NCBI GenBank assembly: GCA_020248945.1
Contig: JADCGQ010000012.1
Coordinates: 87,175-151,174, forward strand
DNA length: 64,000 bases
From: Rubrivivax sp.
GTDB lineage: Bacteria > Pseudomonadota > Gammaproteobacteria > Burkholderiales > Burkholderiaceae_C
Reading direction: 5' to 3'
This document shows positions 20,924 through 34,428 of the stretch, piece after piece. Every line of letters begins with the position of its first letter. The stretch's first letter is position 1. The notes beneath the pieces are model-generated. The model did no database searches, had not been told where the DNA came from, and saw nothing but the letters and a program-made list of their open reading frames with translations. The position numbers were made by a program, and so were the translations under genes.

Positions 20924-20953
20924 AGGCCGCCGGCCCTGGCGGGGCGGCGGCCT
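20924..20953. terminator. Hairpin between convergent kinase and atpC genes
   Basis: AGGCCGCCG...CGGCGGCCT 9-bp stem between stop codons at 20917 and 20988. Confidence 0.55.
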
Positions 20954-20987
20954 GTGCGGAGCGGCGGGCCCGGAGCCCGTGCGGCGC

Positions 20988-21407
20988 CTACTTCTTGCGC
21001 AGCTTCTGGATCGCGGCCAGCTGGGCGGCCATGGCGGCGAACTCGCCCTGGGCAGCGGCCAGGTCGATGTCGCTCTTGGCGTTTTTCATCGCCTCTTCGG
21101 CCAGCTTCTTGGCCTCGGTAGCCTTGGCTTCGTCGAGGTCGTGGCCGCGGATGGCGGTGTCGGCGAGCACCGTCACCACGCCCGGCTGCACCTCGAGAAT
21201 GCCGCCGGCGACGAACACGAACTCTTCCTCGCCGTTGTCGGCGCGCTCGATGCGCACGGCACCGGGCTTGATGCGGGTGATCAGCGGCGTGTGGCGCGGC
21301 AGGATGCCGAGCTCGCCGTTTTCGCCCGGCAGGGCCACGAACTTGGCCTCGCCGCTGAAGATGCTCTCTTCAGCGGAGACGACGTCGACGTGAATGGTGT
21401 TGGCCAT
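20988..21407 (-). CDS. atpC: F1F0 ATP synthase subunit epsilon
   Basis: [44 protein letters not shown]. Confidence 0.97.
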   Translation of the reverse strand: MANTIHVDVVSAEESIFSGEAKFVALPGENGELGILPRHTPLITRIKPGAVRIERADNGEEEFVFVAGGILEVQPGVVTVLADTAIRGHDLDEAKATEAKKLAEEAMKNAKSDIDLAAAQGEFAAMAAQLAAIQKLRKK

Positions 21408-21529
21408 CTTTGGAGTCCTTTAGCAGTCGAGCAAACCGGCCAAGCCCTACGCCGCGGAACCGGCTTTGCCGGGCCGCTGGCGTGCGGCCCCCTCGGGGGG
21501 TAGCGAGCGCCAGCGAGCTTGGGGGCCCG

Positions 21530-23852
<2,323 letters not shown>

Positions 23853-23879
23853 GGTCTTGCTCCTTCGCTGCGCCGGCGT

Positions 23880-25433
<1,554 letters not shown>

Positions 25434-25459
25434 GGGGTGCTCCTATTGCTTCGCTCGGC

Positions 25460-25999
25460 TCAGCTGGCCAGCGAGAGCTTCATCTGTTCGAGACGGGCCT
25501 TGACCGAGGTGTCCAGCACTTCGTCGCCCACGGTGACGCGGATGCCGCCGATGAGTTCGGGCAGCACCTCGATGCGCGCATTCAGGCGGCGGCCGAAGCG
25601 CTTTTCGAGCGTGGCGAGCACGTCGGGCAGTTGCCCGGCGTCGATCGGGAAGGCGCTTTCCACGAGCGCGTCGGACACGCCGCCCTGGGCGTTGACGAGG
25701 GTCGAGAACTGCGCCGCGATCTCGGGCAGCACCGACAGGCGGCCGTTTTCAAGCACCGCACGCAGCAGGTTGCCGGCCTTGGCATGCAAGGACAGGCCCT
25801 GCTGCAGCGCGATGCCGGCGATGACGTCGAAGACCTGGTCCGTCGACACCTTGGGGTTGTCGGCGAACTGCTTCAGCAGCGGGTCGGCAGCCAGGGCGGC
25901 CAGGTCGGTGACCTGACTCTTCAGGGCCGCGGCGTCTGCACCAGCGGCCTTGAACAAGGCTTCGGCGTAAGGCCTGGCGAGGGTGGCGATCTCGGCCAT
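25460..25999 (-). CDS. atpH: F1F0 ATP synthase subunit delta
   Basis: 179 aa, [14 protein letters not shown]..., conserved C terminus; operon context. Confidence 0.96.
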   Translation of the reverse strand: MAEIATLARPYAEALFKAAGADAAALKSQVTDLAALAADPLLKQFADNPKVSTDQVFDVIAGIALQQGLSLHAKAGNLLRAVLENGRLSVLPEIAAQFSTLVNAQGGVSDALVESAFPIDAGQLPDVLATLEKRFGRRLNARIEVLPELIGGIRVTVGDEVLDTSVKARLEQMKLSLAS

Positions 26000-26008
26000 G
26001 GTGCGTCC

Positions 26009-26479
26009 TCAGAGCTCGGTCTTCAGGCGCGACAGCAGCTCGGCGTGCACGCCGGCGTTGACCTCGCGCTTGAGGATGGCTTCGGCGCCCTTGACGGCCA
26101 GCCCGGCAACCTGGTCGCGCAGCGTCTCGCGGGCCTTCACCGACTCCTGCTCGGCCTCGGCGCGGGCGGCGGCGATGATCTTCGCGGCTTCCTCAGAAGC
26201 GCGGCCCTTGGCCTCTTCGACCATCTGCTGCGCCAGGCGCTCGGCGTCGGCCAGGCGCTTGGCCGCATCGGTGCGCGCGGCGGCGAGCTGCTGCTCGACG
26301 CGCGAGTTGGCTGCGGCGAGGTCGGCCTTGGCCTTGTCGGCGGCCGACAGGCCTTCGGCGATCTTCTTCGCGCGCTCGTCCAGGGCTGCCGTGATCGGCG
26401 GCCAGATGAAGCGCATCGTGAACCAGACCAGGATCGCAAAGACGATCAGCTGGAAGATGAGTGTGGCGTTGATGCTCAC
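26009..26479 (-). CDS. atpF: F1F0 ATP synthase subunit b
   Basis: [44 protein letters not shown]. Confidence 0.97.
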   Translation of the reverse strand: MSINATLIFQLIVFAILVWFTMRFIWPPITAALDERAKKIAEGLSAADKAKADLAAANSRVEQQLAAARTDAAKRLADAERLAQQMVEEAKGRASEEAAKIIAAARAEAEQESVKARETLRDQVAGLAVKGAEAILKREVNAGVHAELLSRLKTEL

Positions 26480-26557
26480 GGCGTGAACCTCGTCATGGGA
26501 GACCGTGGGTGGCCGTGCCTGGCACCGCCACCCCCTGCGACCCGGTGGAACCGGGAC

Positions 26558-28295
<1,738 letters not shown>

Positions 28296-28331
28296 GGGCA
28301 AACCAGCGGTTGTGAGCAGCAAAGCCAATCG

Positions 28332-28337
28332 ATTATA
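28332..28337 (-). promoter_or_regulatory. Candidate -10 box of atp operon promoter
   Basis: TATAAT on minus strand about 37 nt upstream of the atpI start; no clear -35 seen. Confidence 0.4.
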
Positions 28338-28451
28338 CGAAGAAACCCGCGGTGCCCCAGAATGTCCCTGGTTGTGTGAACTTCAGACCGGCCTCAGGGT
28401 CGTAGCGCAGGCTCGGGGCACGCCGCTCGGGCGCCGCCATTCCGTCACCGC

Positions 28452-30572
28452 ATGAAACTCCTTCCCTCGTTGTTTGCGCTCGGCCTCGCCGCCACCGCCC
28501 TGGCCGTGGCGGCGCAGGGCTCGGCTGTCGTCACCACGCCACAGGTGAAGGCCGGGCTGGTGGCCCATGCGCCCGAGGGCCTGGTGCCGGGCAAGCCCGC
28601 CTGGCTGGGCCTCAAGATCGAACACAAGCCGCACTGGCACACCTACTGGAAGAACCCCGGCGATTCCGGCCTGCCGACGACGCTGACCTGGACGCTGCCG
28701 CCCGGCGTGAGCGCCGGCGAGATCGACTGGCCGACGCCGAAGCGGCTGCCCATCGGCCCGCTGATGAACTTCGGCTACGAGGACACGCTGCTGCTGCCGG
28801 TACCGCTGTCGGTGCCGGCGGGCTTTGCCGGCGGCACGCTGGAGGTCAAGCTCAACGCCGAGTGGCTGGTCTGCAAGGATGTCTGCATCCCGGAGAGCGG
28901 CGAGTTCGTGCTGCAGCTGCCGGTGAACGCGGCCACCGCCGGACACGCGGCGCTGTTCGCGGCTGCCCGCGCCGCGCGCCCGCAGGACGTGGCGGGCGCC
29001 GATGCCAAGGCCGCCGTCGAAGGCCCTGATCTGGTGGTGCGCGTGACCGGCCTGCCGGTGGCGTGGCAGGGCCGCGAGCTGGGCTTCCTGCCCGAGACGG
29101 TGGGCGTCATCGTCAACGCCGCCAAGCCGCAGACCTCGTGGGACGCCGGCACCTGGACGGCGCGTGTGCCGCTCGATCCGCAACGCAGCGACTCGCCCAC
29201 CACGATGCCGCTGGTGCTGACGAGCGCCGGCGAAGTGGCCGGCCTGCGCGTGGCCGCCACCGTCACCACGCCTTGGCCGGCCGTGGCCCCGCCGGCGCCG
29301 CTGCCAGCACTGGGCAACGCCGAGATCACGCTCGCTCCCGCGGCCGCCGCGCCACCGGGCTTCGTGCTCGCCGTGGCCTTTGCGCTGGTGGGCGGCCTCA
29401 TCCTGAACCTGATGCCTTGCGTGTTCCCGGTGCTGTCGCTCAAGGTGCTGGGCTTTGCGCGCACCGGGGCTGATCGCCGAGCGCAGTTGGCCGGCGGCCT
29501 GGCCTACACCGGGGGCGTCGTGCTCAGCTTCGTGGCGCTGGCGGCGGTGCTGCTGGCCTTGCGTGCCGGCGGCGAACAGCTCGGCTGGGGCTTCCAGCTG
29601 CAGCACCCGGCGGTGGTGGCGGTGCTGGCGGCGCTGTTCACGCTGATCGGCCTCAACCTGGCCGGCGTCTTCGAGTTCGGCTCGGTGCTGCCCTCGTCGT
29701 GGGCCGGCGCGCAGGCGCGGCATCCGGTGGCGGACCACTTCCTCACCGGCGTGCTGGCGGTGGCCGTGGCCAGCCCGTGCACGGCGCCGTTCATGGGCGC
29801 CTCGCTGGGTGCGGCCATCACCATGCCGCCGGTGCAGGCGCTGGCGGTGTTCGCGGCCCTGGGCCTCGGCATGGCCTTGCCCTACCTGGCCGCCAGTGCC
29901 TGGCCGGCGCTGGCGCGCGCGCTGCCGCGGCCGGGCATCTGGATGCAGCACTTCAAGACGCTGATGGCCTTCCCGATGTTCGCCACCGTCGTGTGGCTGG
30001 TGTGGGTGCTGGGCGTGCAGGTGGGCATCGACGGCGCCGTGGCGCTGCTCGGCCTCTTGGTGGCGCTGGCCTTCGTGGCCTGGGCCGTGGGCTCGCCGAC
30101 GCTCGGCCCCAAGGCCCGCGGCGGCTTCGGCACCGCCGCCGTGCTGCTGCTGGTGGCGGCCCTCGTGTGGGCGGCGCCGGCCTTGCGCCAGGACGCCATC
30201 GCCGGCGGCAGCGCCGCGCAGGCCAGCGACGGCTGGGAGCCCTGGAGCACCGCTCGCGTGGCCCAGGCCCAGGCCGAGGGCCGCACGGTGTTCGTCGACT
30301 TCACCGCCGCCTGGTGCGTGACCTGCCAGTTCAACAAGCGCACCACGATGGCGGCCGATGACGTGAAGGCGGCGTTCGCCGACAAGCAGGTGCTGCGTCT
30401 GCGCGCCGACTGGACCAAGCGCGACCCCGCCATCACCGAGCAGCTCACGCGCTACGGCCGCAGCGGTGTGCCGGTGTACGCCGTCTATACCCCCGGCGCA
30501 GCAGGGCCACGGCTGCTGAGCGAAATTCTCTCGGTCGACGAGGTGCTCGGCGCGATTGGCGCCGGGCGCTGA
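28452..30572 (+). CDS. dsbD: DsbD-type protein-disulfide reductase
   Basis: N-terminal periplasmic domain (CKDVCIPESGEF), 8-TM core (LNLMPCVFPVLSLKVLGF; SPCTAPFMGASLG), C-terminal thioredoxin domain AAWCVTCQFNKRT. Confidence 0.93.
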   Translation: MKLLPSLFALGLAATALAVAAQGSAVVTTPQVKAGLVAHAPEGLVPGKPAWLGLKIEHKPHWHTYWKNPGDSGLPTTLTWTLPPGVSAGEIDWPTPKRLPIGPLMNFGYEDTLLLPVPLSVPAGFAGGTLEVKLNAEWLVCKDVCIPESGEFVLQLPVNAATAGHAALFAAARAARPQDVAGADAKAAVEGPDLVVRVTGLPVAWQGRELGFLPETVGVIVNAAKPQTSWDAGTWTARVPLDPQRSDSPTTMPLVLTSAGEVAGLRVAATVTTPWPAVAPPAPLPALGNAEITLAPAAAAPPGFVLAVAFALVGGLILNLMPCVFPVLSLKVLGFARTGADRRAQLAGGLAYTGGVVLSFVALAAVLLALRAGGEQLGWGFQLQHPAVVAVLAALFTLIGLNLAGVFEFGSVLPSSWAGAQARHPVADHFLTGVLAVAVASPCTAPFMGASLGAAITMPPVQALAVFAALGLGMALPYLAASAWPALARALPRPGIWMQHFKTLMAFPMFATVVWLVWVLGVQVGIDGAVALLGLLVALAFVAWAVGSPTLGPKARGGFGTAAVLLLVAALVWAAPALRQDAIAGGSAAQASDGWEPWSTARVAQAQAEGRTVFVDFTAAWCVTCQFNKRTTMAADDVKAAFADKQVLRLRADWTKRDPAITEQLTRYGRSGVPVYAVYTPGAAGPRLLSEILSVDEVLGAIGAGR

Positions 30573-30604
30573 GCGCGACGCCCCGCGTTCAACAGGAGTT
30601 CGCC

Positions 30605-31219
30605 ATGCAGATGCTCGCCCGCACCCTGGTCGCCACCACGCTGGCGCTGGCCGCCACCGCGGCGCTGGCCAACGCCACCGTCGGCCAGCCGGCGCCGGCC
30701 TTCACGGCGACCGACGCCGCCGGCAAGTCCGTCTCGCTGGCCGACTTCAAGGGCAAGCACGTCGTGCTCGAGTGGGTGAACCCCGGCTGCCCGTACGTCG
30801 TCAAGCATTACAGCAGCGGCAACATGCAGGGCACGCAGCGCGAGGCCACGGCCAAGGGCGTGGTCTGGCTCAGCGTCAACAGCACCGCCACCGACTCGCG
30901 CGACTACCGCGCTCCCGCCGACATGGCCGGCTGGATGCAGCAACAGAAGGCCGCCGCCACCGCCACGCTGATGGACGCCGATGGCAAGCTCGGCCGCGCG
31001 TTTGGTGCCCGCACCACGCCGCACATGTATGTCATCGATCCCGCCGGCAAGCTCGTGTATGCCGGCGCCATCGACAACAAGCCCAGCAGCAACCCGGCCG
31101 ACACCGCCACGGCCACCAACCACGTCAAGGTGGCCCTGGCCGAGCTGCTGGCCGGCAAGCCGGTGAGCACGCCCGTCACGCGGCCGTACGGCTGCTCGGT
31201 GAAGTACTCGTCGATGTAG
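30605..31219 (+). CDS. Periplasmic thioredoxin/peroxiredoxin-like protein
   Basis: Signal peptide, GQPAPAFTATDAAGKSVSLADFKGKHVVLEWVNPGCPYVVKHY (single-Cys GCPYV site, not CXXC). Confidence 0.87.
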   Translation: MQMLARTLVATTLALAATAALANATVGQPAPAFTATDAAGKSVSLADFKGKHVVLEWVNPGCPYVVKHYSSGNMQGTQREATAKGVVWLSVNSTATDSRDYRAPADMAGWMQQQKAAATATLMDADGKLGRAFGARTTPHMYVIDPAGKLVYAGAIDNKPSSNPADTATATNHVKVALAELLAGKPVSTPVTRPYGCSVKYSSM

Positions 31220-31291
31220 ACCCGGGCGTCTTCAGGTCGGCTTCATCGGGCCGGCCGAGCATCCCGTTCGCCGCATCACGCGGCAGACGGG

Positions 31292-31543
31292 ATGGGCATG
31301 AAGACCTTCGATGGATGGAAGCTGCGGCGCCCTGTCGCGGCACTGGTGCTGGGTGCGATGGCGCTGCTCGGCGGCTGCGCGTCGATGGGCGTGCAGCCCT
31401 GGGAGCGCGACCTGCTCGCGCAACCCGCGATGGCGCCCGAGGGCGTGGCTCTGCACGGCGACCTCGACGACCACATCTACTTCAGCAAGGAAGCCGCCAC
31501 CGGCGGCCGCGGCTTCGGCGGTGGAGGCTGCGGATGCAACTGA
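31292..31543 (+). CDS. DUF4266-type small lipoprotein
   Basis: Lipobox ALLGGC, C-terminal GGRGFGGGGCGCN, directly upstream of a DUF3570-type gene. Confidence 0.8.
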   Translation: MGMKTFDGWKLRRPVAALVLGAMALLGGCASMGVQPWERDLLAQPAMAPEGVALHGDLDDHIYFSKEAATGGRGFGGGGCGCN

Positions 31544-32817
31544 GCCCCACCGATTGGCGAGCCGCCCTCGCCGGCGCCGCCGCCACGCTGCTGGCACCCG
31601 GGGCGCACGCCGCCGACGCCGCCACGCCCTGGCTCGTCGACACCGCCGTGCTGCTGTACAGCGAAGGCGGCGGCCGCGTGCGCGCCGTCGAGCCCGTGGT
31701 GGGCCTGAAGCGCACCGACGCCGCCGGGGTGACGACGGGCCTGAAGGTCACGCTCGACAGCCTCACCGGCGCCTCGCCCAACGGCGCCGTGGCTCAGCCC
31801 GGCGTGCAGACCTTCACCTCGCCCTCGGGCAAGGGCAGCTGGACGGCCGCGCCTGGCGTGCGCCCGCTCGACCCGAGCTTCAAGGACACCCGCGTCGCCC
31901 TGGCCGCCAACCAGGAACGCCCCTGGGGCGCCGACCAGCGCCTGAGCTACGGCGCGAACGTCTCGCGCGAGTACGACTTCACCTCGCTGGGCGCCAACGT
32001 CTCGCTGGCGCGCGACTTCGACCGCAAGAACACCACGCTGAGCATCGGCCTGGCGCTGGAGGCCGACCAGCTGCGCCCCGTGGGCGGCCAGCCCGCGGGC
32101 CTGAAGCCGATGTTCGGCGCCGGCTCGTCCAAGGGCGGCAACGGCTCGCGCCAGGTGGCCGACCTGCTGCTGGGCTGGACGCAGGTGGTCAACCGCCAGT
32201 GGCTGATGCAGCTGAACCTGGGCCTGGGCAGCGGCAGCGGCGAACATACCGATCCGTACAAGCTGCTGAGCGTGCTCGACGGCAGCAGCGGCCTCGTCAC
32301 CGGCTCGCGCTACGTGGCCGAGTTGCGTCCGGACAGCCGCACGCGCACGAGCCTGTTCTGGGGCCACAAGGTCAGCCTGGGACCGGGCGTGCTCGACGCC
32401 TCGTACCGCTGGTACGGCGACGACTGGGGCGTGCGCGCCCACACGGTCGACCTGCGCTGGCGCCACCCGCTGCCCGGCGGCGGCTTCGTGCAGCCGCGCT
32501 GGCGCCACCACATCCAGCAGGCCGCCGACTTCTACCGCCCCTGGCTCATCGAAGGCCGCGACTGGAACAGCACGACGCAGACCAGCCCGCTGTCGGCGGC
32601 CTCGGCCGACGAGCGCCTGGGCGCCTTCTCGGCCGACACGGTGGGCGTCACGCTCGGCTGGCCGCTGGCCCGCGACAGCCTGCTCACGCTGCGCGCCGAA
32701 ACCTATCGCCAGCGGCAGGACGCGCCGAGCGGCGCGCCCGGCGTGCTGGCCACGCTGGCACCGGCGCTCGACCTGAAGGCGACGATGCTGACGGTGGGAT
32801 GGTCGTTCCGCTGGTGA
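31534..32817 (+). CDS. DUF3570-type putative outer-membrane beta-barrel protein
   Basis: Signal peptide; LKVTLDSLTGASPNGA; alternating strand-like C-terminal half ending MLTVGWSFRW; start overlaps DUF4266 end. Confidence 0.83.
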   Translation: MQLSPTDWRAALAGAAATLLAPGAHAADAATPWLVDTAVLLYSEGGGRVRAVEPVVGLKRTDAAGVTTGLKVTLDSLTGASPNGAVAQPGVQTFTSPSGKGSWTAAPGVRPLDPSFKDTRVALAANQERPWGADQRLSYGANVSREYDFTSLGANVSLARDFDRKNTTLSIGLALEADQLRPVGGQPAGLKPMFGAGSSKGGNGSRQVADLLLGWTQVVNRQWLMQLNLGLGSGSGEHTDPYKLLSVLDGSSGLVTGSRYVAELRPDSRTRTSLFWGHKVSLGPGVLDASYRWYGDDWGVRAHTVDLRWRHPLPGGGFVQPRWRHHIQQAADFYRPWLIEGRDWNSTTQTSPLSAASADERLGAFSADTVGVTLGWPLARDSLLTLRAETYRQRQDAPSGAPGVLATLAPALDLKATMLTVGWSFRW

Positions 32818-33782
32818 GCCCCACCGAGGCCGACGCCGTGCCGTGGCTGCAGCGCGCAGCCGGCGGCTGGCGCGGTGGCTTCGATGCCATGGTCAGCCCT
32901 TGCGAGGTGCTGGTCGATGGCGTCGACGAGGCCACGGCGCGCCGTCTCGTGGCGCTGGCGCAGGACGAGGCGCTGCGCATCGAACGGCGCTTCAGTCGAT
33001 ACCGCGACGACAGCGTCGTCGCCCGGCTGCAGGCCGCCCGCGGCGGCTGGCAGTGGGTGGACGACGAGACGGCGCAGTTGCTCGACTTTGCCGCCCAATG
33101 CCACGCGCTCAGCAGCGGCCTGTTCGACATCACCAGTGGCGTGCTGCGCTCGGCCTGGCGCTTCGACGGCAGCGACCGCGTGCCCACGCCTGCCGCGGTG
33201 GCGGCGCTGTTGCCACGCGTGGGCTGGCAGCAGCTGCGCTGGCAGCGCCCGCGCCTGTGGCTGCCCGAGGGCATGGAGCTCGACTTCGGCGGCATCGGCA
33301 AGGAGTACGCCGTCGACCGCACGCTCGCGCGCCTGGGTGCCGACACGCCCGCGCCGATGCTCGTGAACTTCGGCGGTGACCTCGCCTGCAGCGGCCCGCG
33401 CGCCGACGGCAGCCCGTGGCAGGTGGGCATCGAGCAACCCGGCACCGCCGCTGCGGCCGCGGTGCTGAACCTGCGCACCGGTGCGCTGGCCACCAGCGGC
33501 GATGCGCGCCGCTTCGTGCTGCACCAGGGCCGCCGCCTGGGCCACGTGCTCGACCCGCGCACCGGCTGGCCCGTCGAAGGCGCGCCGCGCTCGGTGACAG
33601 TGTCCGCGCCGAGCTGCGTCGAGGCCGGCATGGTGGCGACGATGGCGCTGCTGCAGGGCGCGGGCGCTGCCGCCTGGCTGCGGCAGACCGGCGTGCCGCA
33701 CGCCCTGATCGACGAGCAGGGGCAGGTGCAAGCCCACTTCGACTACCCGCAACGGGAGGACGCTTCATGGCCCCAAGGATGA
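32814..33782 (+). CDS. apbE: FAD:protein FMN transferase
   Basis: FSRYRDDSVVARLQ, LWLPEGMELDFGGIGKEYAVDRT, VNFGGDLACSG, ATSGDARRFVLHQGRRLGHVLDPRTGWPV; GTG start overlaps DUF3570 stop. Confidence 0.92.
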   Translation: MSPTEADAVPWLQRAAGGWRGGFDAMVSPCEVLVDGVDEATARRLVALAQDEALRIERRFSRYRDDSVVARLQAARGGWQWVDDETAQLLDFAAQCHALSSGLFDITSGVLRSAWRFDGSDRVPTPAAVAALLPRVGWQQLRWQRPRLWLPEGMELDFGGIGKEYAVDRTLARLGADTPAPMLVNFGGDLACSGPRADGSPWQVGIEQPGTAAAAAVLNLRTGALATSGDARRFVLHQGRRLGHVLDPRTGWPVEGAPRSVTVSAPSCVEAGMVATMALLQGAGAAAWLRQTGVPHALIDEQGQVQAHFDYPQREDASWPQG

Positions 33783-34279
33783 CCCGCCGCAGCTGGCTGG
33801 CCGCACTGCCCTGCGGGGCCGCCCTCGGCCTGCTGCCCACGCGCAGCCAGGCCCTCGCAGCGGGCGACGCCGCGCCGGTGCTCGAGCTCGAGGGCGTGGC
33901 CGGGCCGGTGAGCCTGGCGGCGCTGCAGGGCCGTGTCGTGCTGCTGGACTTCTGGGCCTCGTGGTGCCCGCCGTGCCGGCAGTCGTTTCCGTGGATGGAC
34001 CAGATGCTGGCGCGGCACGGCGGCGCGGGCTTGTCGGTGGTGGCGGTGAACCTGGATCAGCAGCGTGGCGCGGCCGAGCTGTTCATGCGCGCCGTGCCGT
34101 CGCGGGCCACGATCGCGTTCGATCCGGCGGGCGACACGCCGCGGCGCTTTGGTGCGAAGGCGATGCCGACCAGCTTCATCATCGGCCGCGACGGGCGGGT
34201 GCGGCTGCAGCACGATGGGTTTCGGGAGGCGGATCAGGGGCCGCTGGAAATGGCGCTAAGGCAGGCACTGGGTGCTTGA
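33767..34279 (+). CDS. TlpA-family disulfide reductase
   Basis: VVLLDFWASWCPPCRQSFPWMDQ, AMPTSFIIGRDGRV; Tat-like RRSWLAAL N terminus. Confidence 0.92.
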   Translation: MAPRMTRRSWLAALPCGAALGLLPTRSQALAAGDAAPVLELEGVAGPVSLAALQGRVVLLDFWASWCPPCRQSFPWMDQMLARHGGAGLSVVAVNLDQQRGAAELFMRAVPSRATIAFDPAGDTPRRFGAKAMPTSFIIGRDGRVRLQHDGFREADQGPLEMALRQALGA

Positions 34280-34295
34280 GCGGCAGGGGGCGGGA

Positions 34296-34406
34296 CTTCG
34301 ACAGGCTCAGTCCGAACGGGGTCGGGTGCGCTCGGGACTTCGACAAGCTCAGTCCGAACGGAGGGATCGGGAGGTCCCCAATCCGTTCGCGCTGAGCCTG
34401 TCGAAG
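34296..34406. repeat. Three copies of CTTCGACARGCTCAGYCCGAACGG-type repeat (two direct, one inverted)
   Basis: 34296-34319, 34338-34361 (forward), 34383-34406 (reverse, one mismatch in core). Confidence 0.9.
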
Positions 34407-34428
34407 CGCCCGCCTGGTGCAGGCTGAC

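Noticed and set aside
30605-31219. Classical CXXC thioredoxin
   Set aside because: Site reads NPGCPYVV with a single cysteine, so called thioredoxin/peroxiredoxin-like only
34296-34406. Possible CRISPR-like array
   Set aside because: Only three copies, mixed orientation, irregular spacing, same unit dispersed elsewhere, no cas genes
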